15,211 nt of DNA from Deltaproteobacteria bacterium (GCA_026388345.1 JAPLJY010000169.1:1-15211); one strand, 5' to 3'. Counted from the first letter of the stretch, positions 7,092-14,348 are shown. Numbers and translations: made by a program. Notes: generated by a model from the sequence alone, not told the origin.

Positions 7092-8282
7092 GTGATCAAG
7101 GGCGCATTGGAAGGTTTGAGAATTGTCGATCTAACGAGAGTCTTAGCCGGTCCCTTCGCCACCATGATGTTGGCCGACATGGGCGCGCAAGTTGTCAAGA
7201 TCGAGGAGCCCGGGAAAGGCGACGACTCCCGGTTCCTGGGTCCTTTTATCAACGGCGAAAGCATCTATTATATGAATCTGAATAGGAACAAGAAAGGAAT
7301 CACGCTCAACTTAAAATCTTCCAAAGGAAAGGAGCTTTTTCTCAAACTGGTCGGTACGTCCGACATCGTGGTCGAAAACTTCCGACCCGGCACCATGGAA
7401 AAACTGGGGCTCGGTTATGAAGACCTCAAGAAAATTCATCCCAAGATCATATACGCTGCCGTTTCCGGCTTCGGTCATTATGGGCCATACAAAGACCGAC
7501 CCGGCTATGACATCATCGGACAGGCCATGGGCGGGTTGATGAGCACGACGGGGTGGCCCGGACAACCTCCAACGAGAACAGGTACCGCCATGGGCGATGT
7601 CCTTGGGGGGTTATCCGTGGCGATCGGCATGCTCTCGGCGATACGCTACAGAGATCAGCATGGCGTTGGGCAGAAGATCGATGTGTCTCTGGTCGATTCC
7701 GTCGTCGCCAGCATGGAAATCATCACGCAGATCTATCTGGTGGATGGGAGGGTTCCAGAGAGAATCGGGAACCGCTACGAAGCCGTTTATCCCTACGATT
7801 CCTTCGAAGCGAAGGATGGATATTGCGTCATCGGGGCGGGAAACAATAAGCTGTATGCCGTTCTGTGCAAAACCATCGGATTGGATGTGTTCATCGATGA
7901 CGAGCGGTTCCTGACCGTCAAGGACAGGGTGAAGAATCATGCGGTGTTGAAACCCCTGATTGAGGCGTGGACGAAAGAGCGACAGGTGAACAGCGTTGTC
8001 GATACACTGCTGGAGGCGGGCGTTCCGGCGGCGCCGATCTATGACGTGAAGCAGGTCGTGGAAGATCCGCACATTGCCGGGGCGAGGGAGATGTTCGTCG
8101 AAATCGATCATCCCTTGGTCGGTCGCACCAAACTGACGGGTTGCCATATCAAGATGTCTGAAACGAAACCGTCCGTGAAAACGCCGGCGCCGACGCTCGG
8201 ACAGCACAACGAGGAAATCTTCGGCGGCTTGGGACTGAGCGAGGATGAAGTGAGAAAAATGCGGGACGAAGGGGTGATCTGA
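7092..8282 (+). CDS. Class III (CaiB/BaiF, formyl-CoA-transferase family) CoA-transferase
   Basis: A 396-aa enzyme that moves CoA between carboxylic acids through an aspartyl-CoA anhydride. The start region (LEGLRIVDLTRVLAGPFATMMLADMGAQVVKIEEP) is diagnostic. The catalytic aspartate is Asp169 in MGDVLGG, at the same number as in formyl-CoA transferase. Length is normal and the C-terminus (TLGQHNEEIFGGLGLSEDEVRKMRDEGVI) is complete. The GTG start at 7092 follows AAGGAG (7079-7084) with a seven-base spacer. The stop TGA overlaps the ATG of the HMG-CoA-lyase-like gene by one base, which shows they were one operon: transferase makes the acyl-CoA, lyase would cleave it. The donor and acceptor acids are unknown; with the lyase broken, any pathway role is now uncertain. 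Confidence 0.93.
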   Translation: MIKGALEGLRIVDLTRVLAGPFATMMLADMGAQVVKIEEPGKGDDSRFLGPFINGESIYYMNLNRNKKGITLNLKSSKGKELFLKLVGTSDIVVENFRPGTMEKLGLGYEDLKKIHPKIIYAAVSGFGHYGPYKDRPGYDIIGQAMGGLMSTTGWPGQPPTRTGTAMGDVLGGLSVAIGMLSAIRYRDQHGVGQKIDVSLVDSVVASMEIITQIYLVDGRVPERIGNRYEAVYPYDSFEAKDGYCVIGAGNNKLYAVLCKTIGLDVFIDDERFLTVKDRVKNHAVLKPLIEAWTKERQVNSVVDTLLEAGVPAAPIYDVKQVVEDPHIAGAREMFVEIDHPLVGRTKLTGCHIKMSETKPSVKTPAPTLGQHNEEIFGGLGLSEDEVRKMRDEGVI

Positions 8283-8422
8283 TGGACAATAGCATATGGA
8301 TCGTCGAGGTTGGCCCCCGGGACGGTTTTCAGAACATTGGGACGTTCATAAAGACCGAGGACAAGATCATCATTGCGAAAGCCCTGATCGACAGTGGCGT
8401 CCGGTATCTCGAAGCGGCTTGA
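8282..8422 (+). pseudogene. HMG-CoA-lyase-family gene, N-terminal fragment only
   Basis: Only 46 codons remain, ending at TGA 8420-8422; the family is about 300 aa. The fragment reads MDNSIWIVEVGPRDGFQNI to VRYLEAA. It carries the signature VEVGPRDG with Arg13 and Asp14, equivalent to human HMG-CoA lyase Arg41 (catalytic) and Asp42 (metal ligand), and Glu44, equivalent to Glu72. The later ligand histidines and the active-site cysteine loop are absent. It starts one base inside the CoA-transferase stop. Sequence after 8422 bears no lyase similarity that I can see in any frame, so the break looks like deletion or replacement rather than a point nonsense mutation. Related family members cleave citramalyl-CoA or hydroxyacyl-CoA, so the original substrate is uncertain. 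Confidence 0.85.
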
Positions 8423-8592
8423 GGTGGTCAAGGTCAAGGACGAAGTCGCTGGCGGGATATCCCTTGATACTCTCGTCCCTTACCTGGCAAAGATGCTCCC
8501 GGCAAATTTGGGAGAGGCGTTAGAATCGCGGCAGAAGCAAGCTTCGTCAATTGTGGTAAACATAATGCAGCCTACACTCCAATTTGAAAAAA
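8394..8592 (+). pseudogene. Frame-shifted upstream part of an unrecognised gene remnant
   Basis: Reading in a different frame from the lyase fragment, this open stretch gives LEVVKVKDEVAGGISLD, then a helical region and SSIVVNIMQPTLQF, before running into an A6 tract at 8587-8592. Its first residues (the GTG at 8394 and codons to about 8420) merely overlap the lyase in another frame and are not meaningful. After the A-tract the frame continues as an implausible Arg/Asn-rich tail to 8666, while good coding continues in the next frame at 8584-8916. Deleting one A would join the two. No family is recognised with confidence. Confidence 0.45.
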
Positions 8593-8916
8593 GCAGAGGG
8601 CTCAACACTTTCCGGAACGATCACTCAATACGGAATAATACAGAATCCAGGCGACTTCATTATTAAGAACTATGGACTCCACAGAGGGGAAGTTGACAGT
8701 TTATTTGATGCCCTTAGAGAGTCTTTCGGTAAGTACGACGTATCAATGAGAGATACTCTCACTGAGGCGACAGATCGGATGATTGAGGCAATAAGAAATG
8801 GCAAAGAGGTCAGCAAAGTTCAGAACTACTGGGAAGAGATCAAGGCTGGCATTCAGACCGGCGGAGCTGCAGCGACGATAGCAAGTGCAATAGGGCGTCT
8901 TCTCGGCTTTATGTAA
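8584..8916 (+). CDS. Hypothetical small protein or 3' remnant (AbiTii-like C-terminal look)
   Basis: 110 residues read from TTG 8584, with no Shine-Dalgarno upstream, so it is more likely the 3' part of the frameshifted gene beginning before 8592. It contains a polar beta-like segment (GTITQYGIIQNPGDFIIKNYG), an amphipathic helical segment (residues about 36-85, charged) and a Gly/Ala-rich hydrophobic end (GGAAATIASAIGRLLGFM). This layout reminds me of C-terminal regions of AbiTii-type or effector-associated defence proteins, in which a GN-rich strand is followed by helices and an alanine-rich tail; that is a weak resemblance. GC content is lower than in the neighbours, consistent with transferred DNA. 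Function cannot be stated. Confidence 0.4.
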   Translation: MKKAEGSTLSGTITQYGIIQNPGDFIIKNYGLHRGEVDSLFDALRESFGKYDVSMRDTLTEATDRMIEAIRNGKEVSKVQNYWEEIKAGIQTGGAAATIASAIGRLLGFM

Positions 8917-9052
8917 TGCCTCGCTTTTAAAGAGTAATCGAAAATCTTTGCACACGACCAAAAATGTAGATAAGTAGAAAGTGATGTTGCTTGCTGTCGG
9001 GCTTTGATCTTATCCTTTTTCACGAAAGTACGCATCAAACGGATGAACAAAA

Positions 9053-9898
9053 ATGAATGTATATAGCCGATTTGCCGAAGAGGACATGAAGCAGTTCGAA
9101 GCCGAGGCAAAGGTGGGACTGATCGCCACGGTAAACCCGGAAGGACTGCCCCACATCACCCTGATCACCGCGTTGCAGGCAAAGACGCCCACCCGGCTGA
9201 TCTGGGGCCAGTTTTCGGAGGGGAAGAGCAAGGAGCACGTAAAAAGCAATCCTCGGACCGGATTTCTGATCATGACCCTTGATCGGCGCCTCTGGCGCGG
9301 CAAGGCCGTCTGGACCCATGAGCTGGGCAATGGCGAAGACTTCGAGATGTTCAACAACAAGCCCATGTTTCGCTACAATGCCTACTTCGGAATCCACACG
9401 GTCCACTACCTGGATCTCGCGGAGACCTGCGGCAGAGAAGGGCTTCCCCTCGCCAGGATCGCCATTGCCGCACTGCTCACCCGGATTGCGAAATCCGCTG
9501 CCCGGGTGGGCGAGAAAGATCGGATCCTAAAACCCTGGGCCGAGGCACTGTTCACAAAACTCGACACACTGAAGTTCCTCTGCCATATCGGCGAGGACTC
9601 CTTTCCCGCGATTATCCCCATCATCCAGTGTCAGGCAGCGGACAGCCGGCAGCTTGCCTTCTCCCCGCTGGCCTTCGGGCCGGAGCTGAAGAACCTGAAG
9701 CGGGGGATGCCGCTTGCGGTGTTCGGTCTGACCATGGCTATGGAAGATGTATTGGTCCGGGGAACATTCACGGGATTTGGGCGCTACCGGGGGATCACCC
9801 TCGGGTGCCTGGACATCGACTGGGTGTACAATTCCATGCCTCCCAAGCCCGGCCGGATCTATCCGGAGGAGAAGCTCGGACCGGTTGTGAACTTCTGA
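9053..9898 (+). CDS. FMN-binding split-barrel-like (pyridoxamine phosphate oxidase-like) protein
   Basis: A 281-aa soluble protein. Residues 9-105 have the split-barrel pattern: a helix (EEDMKQFEAEAKVG), strand LIATVNPEGLPHITLITAL, then QFSEGKSKEHVKSNPRTGFLIM. This resembles general-stress/PNPOx-like FMN or F420 binders in which the K-x-x-N-x-x-NP segment faces the flavin phosphate. The rest (about 110-281) looks like a second, decayed or divergent half with no motif I know: PIIQCQAADSRQLAFSP echoes the first strand region. The start at 9053 has no clear Shine-Dalgarno; an ATG ten bases earlier is in another frame and stops at once. It is flanked by the remnant locus and the PaaK operon, and its substrate is unknown. 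Confidence 0.7.
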   Translation: MNVYSRFAEEDMKQFEAEAKVGLIATVNPEGLPHITLITALQAKTPTRLIWGQFSEGKSKEHVKSNPRTGFLIMTLDRRLWRGKAVWTHELGNGEDFEMFNNKPMFRYNAYFGIHTVHYLDLAETCGREGLPLARIAIAALLTRIAKSAARVGEKDRILKPWAEALFTKLDTLKFLCHIGEDSFPAIIPIIQCQAADSRQLAFSPLAFGPELKNLKRGMPLAVFGLTMAMEDVLVRGTFTGFGRYRGITLGCLDIDWVYNSMPPKPGRIYPEEKLGPVVNF

Positions 9899-10024
9899 CG
9901 GGCGTGACCGGGAACTTAAACCCGCAAGCCCCGCATTTGCCGCTTTACCTCCGGCAAGTTTGCCTTGATAAAATAGGGCGGACGTTGTAGAAAAAGTTCA
10001 TCCTATAAACAGCGGAGGCGTGGC

Positions 10025-11320
10025 ATGTACTGGGAAAAAGAGATCGAGACGATGGACCGGGAACAACTGGAGCGATTGCAGGCGGTGCGGCTCCGGGAAA
10101 CCCTGGAGCGGGCGAAGAAATCCGTCCACTATGGTAAGCGTTTTGCGGCAATCGGCCTCGATGTCGACCGGATCCGGACGGTGGCCGATGCCGAAGAACT
10201 ACCGCTAACCACCAAAGAGGATCTCCGGGAGAACTGGCCCTATGGTTTTCTCGCCTGTTCCCGCGACGAACTGATCCGGATGCACTCCTCCTCCGGTACG
10301 ACCGGCCGGGCCACGGTGATCTTCCATACGGCCTGTGATATCTCGGCGTGGACGAACCTCCTGGCCCGCTCCATGTACATGGCCGGGATGAGGCGCTCCG
10401 ACGTTTTCCAGAACATGATGACCTACGGACTCTTCACGGGGGGCTTGGGCTTTCACTACGGCGCGGAAAAGATCGGGGCGCTCGTGATCCCCGCCGGGGC
10501 GGGAAACAGCAAGCGCCAGATCCAGCTCATGCGGGACTTTGAGACCACGGCCATCCATATCATCCCCAGCTACGCCCTTCACCTCTCGTCCGTTTTTGCG
10601 GAGGTCGGGGTCGATCGGCGGGACACGAAGCTCCGGATGGCCTTCCTCGGCGCCGAACCCCACTCGGAGATGATGCGCCGGAAGATCGAGGAGCTCTACG
10701 GCTTCAAGGCCTTCAACTCCTACGGCCTTTCCGAGATGAACGGTCCCGGCATGGCCTTCGAGTGCCCGGAGCAGAACGGGATGCACATCTGGGAGGACAA
10801 CTACATTGTCGAGATCATCGATCCCGTGACGCTCAAACCCCTCCCCGACGGCGAGGAGGGGGAGTTGGTCACAACGACGCTCCTCCGGGAAGGGATGCCG
10901 ATCCTCCGCTACCGGACGAAGGACCTGACCCGGATCATCCCCGGCCCCTGTCCCTGCGGCCGGACCCATAGGCGGATTGAACGCATCAAGGGGCGGACCG
11001 ACGACATGATGATCCTGAAGGGGGTGAACATCTTTCCGATCCAGATCGAGAAGAAGCTCATGGAGATTCCCGGCGTCGGGATGAACTTTGTCATCATCCT
11101 CGACCGGGTGGACTACAACGACTCGATGACGGTCAAGGTGGAGGTTCAGAGGGAATTCTTCGGTGGCGATCTACGGCAGTTGGAGGTCCTGCGGCGGCGC
11201 ATCGTGGAGGAACTCAAAAGTGACATCCTGATCACGCCGAGGGTCGATCTGGTGGAACCGGACAGCCTGCCGAAGAGCGAGGGAAAGGCGAAGAGGGTCA
11301 TCGACAACCGGAAGGATTAG
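10025..11320 (+). CDS. paaK: Phenylacetate-CoA ligase-type AMP-forming acyl-CoA ligase
   Basis: A 431-aa adenylate-forming enzyme of the PaaK family; it converts an arylacetic (or related) acid, ATP and CoA to the acyl-CoA. The adenylate loop is SSSGTTGRAT (88-97), followed by YGLSEMNG (233-240), the hinge region YRTKD (296-300), KGVNIFP (332-338) and the catalytic C-terminal lysine in SEGKAKRV (421-423). CPCG at 309-312 is a short cysteine pair usual in the family. The ATG at 10025 follows the strong site GCGGAGGCG. Length matches PaaK (about 430-440). It is first in a tight operon with the ACT-domain gene 17 bases on. PaaK homologues without the rest of the paa ring-cleavage genes are common in anaerobes, often next to indolepyruvate oxidoreductase genes, so the substrate may be phenyl-, indole- or hydroxyphenylacetate. 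Confidence 0.92.
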   Translation: MYWEKEIETMDREQLERLQAVRLRETLERAKKSVHYGKRFAAIGLDVDRIRTVADAEELPLTTKEDLRENWPYGFLACSRDELIRMHSSSGTTGRATVIFHTACDISAWTNLLARSMYMAGMRRSDVFQNMMTYGLFTGGLGFHYGAEKIGALVIPAGAGNSKRQIQLMRDFETTAIHIIPSYALHLSSVFAEVGVDRRDTKLRMAFLGAEPHSEMMRRKIEELYGFKAFNSYGLSEMNGPGMAFECPEQNGMHIWEDNYIVEIIDPVTLKPLPDGEEGELVTTTLLREGMPILRYRTKDLTRIIPGPCPCGRTHRRIERIKGRTDDMMILKGVNIFPIQIEKKLMEIPGVGMNFVIILDRVDYNDSMTVKVEVQREFFGGDLRQLEVLRRRIVEELKSDILITPRVDLVEPDSLPKSEGKAKRVIDNRKD

Positions 11321-11337
11321 TTTGGGGAGGGGTTCAC

Positions 11338-11793
11338 ATGATTTCCTATCAACTTTCGATTTTTGCGGAAAATAAGCCGGGGAGACTGGCCGCCGTGACT
11401 CAGGTCTTGGCGAAGGAGAAAATCAACATCCGGGCAACGACGATCTCCACGTCCGACACCTTCGGCGTCATCAACCTGATCGTCGACGATCCCGCGCGCG
11501 CCGAGGCGGTGCTGACGAAGGCTGGGATGACCGTCTCGCTGATCCGGGTCTTGGCCGTCGTCATTCCCGACCAGCCGGGCGGCCTGGACCGGCTGACGCA
11601 GCTTCTTCTAACGGAGAATGTCAACATCAACAACGCCTACGGCTTCGTGCTGGAGGGACACCGGAAGGCGGTCTTCGTGGTCAGTGTGGATCAGATCGAG
11701 AAGGCCGAGATCCTTCTGGAAAAGAACGGGTTTCAGACCCTGGATGCCGAGGCGCTCTCGACGATCGAACCTTTTCACTATATGAAATATTGA
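11338..11793 (+). CDS. Tandem ACT-domain amino-acid-binding protein in the paaK operon
   Basis: 151 aa. Two ACT-like modules: residues 1-65 (ISYQLSIFAENKPGRLAAVTQVLAKEKINIRATTIS) and about 68-140 (VIPDQPGGLDRLTQLLLTENVNINNAYGF). Each has the strand-P-x-(K/x)-PG-x-L-helix-I-N-I-x ligand pocket signature. A strong GGAGGGG lies before the ATG. It sits between the ligase and the cysteine-repeat gene with short gaps (17 and 10 bases), so it is likely co-translated with them. In other genomes the same pair recurs, and the ACT protein is thought to sense an aromatic amino acid or its keto acid; here that is inference. It shares architecture with the AT-rich protein at 5490-5885 but its composition is GC-rich. 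Confidence 0.87.
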   Translation: MISYQLSIFAENKPGRLAAVTQVLAKEKINIRATTISTSDTFGVINLIVDDPARAEAVLTKAGMTVSLIRVLAVVIPDQPGGLDRLTQLLLTENVNINNAYGFVLEGHRKAVFVVSVDQIEKAEILLEKNGFQTLDAEALSTIEPFHYMKY

Positions 11794-11803
11794 GGATGAG
11801 ACC

Positions 11804-12235
11804 ATGACACATAAGGATGCGGGGCGTTATGCCACAAAGCATGAGCCGGGTTTGAGTCCGGATGCGGGGATCGCCGGAGCAGTTCGGGAAAAGGCCGCGG
11901 CGGGAGAACTCGCCTGCGCCGAGGCTGAACGGATCGGTGTAACGCTTGGCGTTTCGCTTGCGGAAATCGGCCGGACGCTCGATCTGTTGGAGCTTCGAAT
12001 CGGCCGCTGCCAGCTCGGCCTCTTCGGCTATCCCGAAGGAAAGGCCGTCCGTCCGGCGGCTGCGGTCGCCCCCGATTGCGAAGCGGCCATCCGCGGAGGT
12101 CTCGCCGGTGGAAGGCTTCCCTGCAAGAGCGCATGGGAGATCGCCGCGGCACGGAAGATCCCGAGAATGGAGGTTTCCGCGGCCTGCGAGGCACTCAAGA
12201 TCCGAATCAAACCGTGCCAGCTCGGGGCCTTCTGA
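11804..12235 (+). CDS. Small protein of two 52-residue cysteine repeats, function unknown
   Basis: 143 aa, not recognised. It is an internal duplication: residues 23-74 and 92-143 align without gaps, each ending (L/I)RI-x-x-CQLG-x-F. Cys38 and Cys69 in repeat 1 align with Cys107 and Cys138 in repeat 2, both pairs 31 residues apart; Cys92 and Cys128 are extra. The first half of each repeat looks like a helix-turn-helix-like helical pair (e.g. ACAEAERIGVTLGVSLAEIGRTL), so DNA binding or metal binding is conceivable. The linker 75-91 is Ala/Pro/Gly-rich. There is no signal peptide or membrane segment. The ATG has GAGGATGAG upstream and starts 10 bases after the ACT gene, so it is third in the operon. 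The inverted-repeat element begins at the base after its stop codon. Confidence 0.72.
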   Translation: MTHKDAGRYATKHEPGLSPDAGIAGAVREKAAAGELACAEAERIGVTLGVSLAEIGRTLDLLELRIGRCQLGLFGYPEGKAVRPAAAVAPDCEAAIRGGLAGGRLPCKSAWEIAAARKIPRMEVSAACEALKIRIKPCQLGAF

Positions 12236-12359
12236 CAGGCTGTTGAAAAACGCTCATCTGCTGCGTTGCGCTGCAAACCTCATCGCTCGACGTATTTCCA
12301 TATACGCCTCGCTCTTCGGTTTTTGCACGCCTTGCATCTGACCATTTTTGAACAGCCTG
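12236..12359. mobile_element. Inverted-repeat-bounded noncoding element, 124 bp
   Basis: Left end CAGGCTGTTGAAAAA (12236-12250) and right end TTTTTGAACAGCCTG (12345-12359) are inverted repeats with one mismatch over 15 bases. The ends are the same family as those of the element at 4116-4357. The interior is semi-palindromic (CATCTGCTGCGTTGCG against a CTTGCATCTG end, and CGTAT/ATACG around 12290-12306). No coding is seen. A further partial end, GTTTTTCAACA at 12372-12382, follows outside the unit, suggesting nested or repeated insertion. It lies between two convergent genes, where it may also shape transcript ends. Confidence 0.65.
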
Positions 12360-12392
12360 CTCTATCGGAATGTTTTTCAACACCCTTCTGAA

Positions 12393-13121
12393 TCAGGAAG
12401 ACTCGGCCGCCCGGGTGTCCCGCTCGATATACCGCGTCAGGATCCGGAGGATCGACTCGGCGTTGTGCCGGGCGTGCCAGAGGATCTTCTCCAGCGTCAA
12501 CGCCTTTTCCTCCAAGCCGTGGGCGAAATTGTCGATTGAGCAGAGAGAGGCGTAGGGAATCTCCAACTCCTGGGCGATGACCGCTTCGCTCGCCATCGTC
12601 ATCCCGACGATGTCGGCAAACCGCGAGATCATCGCAATCTCCGCCCGCGTTTCGAAACGGGGGCCGACGGTCTGCCAGTAGATCCCGCCATCAACGCAAT
12701 CGAGGGCGGAGTCGCTGGCCGCCTCCAGCCATTTCCGCCGGACCTCGACGCTCAGGACCGGTATGATGTGTGTCGCCTTTTCCCGGACGACCGTCGGTCC
12801 CGCTCCGAGTAGGATGTAATCATCCGGGACGACGAGCATCCCCGGCTTCAGACGGCGTTTCAGGGTACCGGTGGAATGGACGCCGAGGATTTCCCGCACT
12901 CCAAGTTCCTTCAGCGCCGTAAGGTTGGCCTCGTGGTTGATGAGGTGCGGCAGAATGTAACGGCGGGGGTCCGTCCCGTGACGGGCGATGAAAACAATGT
13001 CGGCGGAGCAAAAGACCGTTGATCGGCCGGACTCCGTTTCGACCGTTTTTTCACGCAGCTTGGCGAAGATCCCCTTTCCCTGCAACAGGACGGTTCCCGA
13101 GATGATGCCCAGTGGTTTCAT
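12393..13121 (-). CDS. Purine nucleoside phosphorylase, MTA/MTI phosphorylase family (6-oxopurine type)
   Basis: A 242-aa cytosolic enzyme that uses phosphate to split a purine nucleoside into base and sugar-1-phosphate. Motifs: GIISGTVLL (N-terminal phosphate loop), RHG near residue 49, ILPHLINHEANLTALKELGV (sugar and phosphate contact) and GPRFETRAEI. In the base-binding loop it reads SIDNFAHG. Human MTA phosphorylase has TDYD there, with aspartates that prefer 6-aminopurines. An asparagine at this position is the known mark of inosine/methylthioinosine-type (6-oxopurine) specificity. The ATG at 13121-13119 follows a GAGGAGAG ribosome site on the minus strand. It diverges from trxA. I do not assign mtnP because the specificity loop argues against adenine substrates. 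Confidence 0.85.
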   Translation of the reverse strand: MKPLGIISGTVLLQGKGIFAKLREKTVETESGRSTVFCSADIVFIARHGTDPRRYILPHLINHEANLTALKELGVREILGVHSTGTLKRRLKPGMLVVPDDYILLGAGPTVVREKATHIIPVLSVEVRRKWLEAASDSALDCVDGGIYWQTVGPRFETRAEIAMISRFADIVGMTMASEAVIAQELEIPYASLCSIDNFAHGLEEKALTLEKILWHARHNAESILRILTRYIERDTRAAESS

Positions 13122-13234
13122 GCGCTCTCCTCTTCAATGGGTTACGGGGTGTCGTCGGCTTTATAGCAGATCGTCCGGCGTCTGTCAAAACACGGTCTCA
13201 CCCTCCTTAAACGAACGGGAACCGCCGTTTTGAA

Positions 13235-13264
13235 TTGACATTGTTTGTCCGTCTGTGCGATAGT
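13235..13264 (+). promoter_or_regulatory. Putative sigma70-like promoter of trxA-bamD
   Basis: TTGACA (13235-13240) is perfect at -35. GATAGT (13259-13264) follows an 18-base spacer and matches the -10 hexamer at 4 of 6 positions. Initiation would be near 13271, leaving a leader of about 28 bases before the trxA ATG. It is based on sequence only. Confidence 0.5.
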
Positions 13265-13298
13265 GAGCCCCGGAAGATTGCAGAAAGGAGACCATCGT

Positions 13299-13628
13299 AT
13301 GGGAGAAGAGGTGTTGGTCCATGTCGGTGACGGCGATTTTGAAGAGGTGATCCTCAAGGCGGACAGGCCCGCCCTGGTCGACTTCTGGGCGCCTTGGTGC
13401 GGTCCCTGCAAGGCGATCGGTCCCACCGTAGAGGCGCTGGCCGTTCAGTATCGCGATCAGATCAAGGTGGCAAAGGTCAACATCGACGACCATCCGAAAA
13501 CAGCCGCAACCTATGGTGTGATGAGCATCCCGACACTGCTCCTCTTCAAGGAGGGGAAGGTCCTCGACACCCTGATCGGCCTGGTACCGAAGGAACGCCT
13601 GGAGGCGTTCATCCGCAAGGCCCTGTAG
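13299..13628 (+). CDS. trxA: Thioredoxin
   Basis: A 109-aa cytosolic disulphide reductase. The active site WCGPC is residues 33-37, in DFWAPWCGPCK; cis-proline is Pro78 in MSIPT; the GKVLDTLIG turn and the amphipathic last helix are present. All are standard for a single-domain thioredoxin. The ATG at 13299 is chosen over an upstream in-frame GTG/TTG at 13245 because AAAGGAG (13284-13290) lies just before it and the extra 18 residues do not resemble a thioredoxin. bamD follows 18 bases after the stop, so they are likely co-transcribed from the promoter at 13235. It likely supplies electrons to reductases through thioredoxin reductase, which is not in this window. Confidence 0.96.
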   Translation: MGEEVLVHVGDGDFEEVILKADRPALVDFWAPWCGPCKAIGPTVEALAVQYRDQIKVAKVNIDDHPKTAATYGVMSIPTLLLFKEGKVLDTLIGLVPKERLEAFIRKAL

Positions 13629-13646
13629 GCGATAAAGGTGATAACG

Positions 13647-14348
13647 GTGTGCAATAAAAGAGTATTTCTGGCGCTGCTGACATTCGTATTTCTGCTCTCC
13701 GGCTGCAAAATCTGGCTGCCTTGGTCAAAGAAGGTGGAAATGGCCCGCTCAACCCCGGAGGGTCTCTACCAGCAGGGTCTGCAGGATTATCAGAGCGGCG
13801 ACTACAAGAGGTCTATAGAACTTTTCCAGCGGGTAAAGGAGGAGTATCCGCTGAATCCGCTCGCCATCGTGGCGGAGATGGGAATTGCCGACGCCTATTT
13901 CAGCGGAAAGCAATATCTTGAGGCCGAACTGACCTACAGCGAATTTCTGAATCTCCATCCGACGAACGAGAACCTTCCCTACGTGATGTATCAGATCGGG
14001 ATGTGCCACTTCAACGAGATCACAACGATTGATTGCGATCAGTCGGAGACCTTCAAAGCGCTCAAGGATTTCGAGCGGCTCATAGCCCGCTTTCCCGGAA
14101 GCAAATTCTCCTTCATGGCCGAGAAGATGGTCCGGGAGTGCAAGAAGACGCTGGGCGAGCAGGAGTTCTACGTGGGGGAATTCTACTTCAACATCAAGGA
14201 ATACCCATCGGCCCTGCGCCGGTTTGAAAAGATCGTGCGAGAGTACCCGAACGTCGGCCTTGATTACAAGGTGAGCTACTTCATCGCTGAAACGAAGAGA
14301 CGCATTGCCGAAGCGGAGGCGAAAAAGAAGCCCGTGGAGAAGAAATAG
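13647..14348 (+). CDS. bamD: Outer-membrane assembly lipoprotein BamD (YfiO)
   Basis: A 233-aa lipoprotein. The signal sequence MCNKRVFLALLTFVFLLSGC ends in the lipobox LSGC with lipidated Cys20, no Asp at +2, so outer-membrane sorting is expected. The mature part is built of TPR-like helical repeats: GLYQQGLQDYQSGDYKRSIELF, a Y-x-x-A-x-L-x-Y-x-x-F-L pattern and EFYFNIKEYPSALRRFEKI, the BamD/YfiO layout. BamD helps BamA insert beta-barrel proteins. GTG 13647 is chosen because AAAGG (13634-13638) is eight bases upstream; the GTG at 13638 would overlap its own ribosome site and add three residues. The lysine/glutamate-rich tail (residues about 222-233) is variable. It sits 18 bases after trxA, and no other bam genes are in the window. 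Confidence 0.9.
   Translation: MCNKRVFLALLTFVFLLSGCKIWLPWSKKVEMARSTPEGLYQQGLQDYQSGDYKRSIELFQRVKEEYPLNPLAIVAEMGIADAYFSGKQYLEAELTYSEFLNLHPTNENLPYVMYQIGMCHFNEITTIDCDQSETFKALKDFERLIARFPGSKFSFMAEKMVRECKKTLGEQEFYVGEFYFNIKEYPSALRRFEKIVREYPNVGLDYKVSYFIAETKRRIAEAEAKKKPVEKK

Noticed and set aside
9945..10024. Hairpin TTGCCG/CGGCAA and GATAAAAT as a promoter or attenuator before the paaK-type gene
   Set aside because: The stem is only six bases and no matching -35 hexamer at proper distance was seen.
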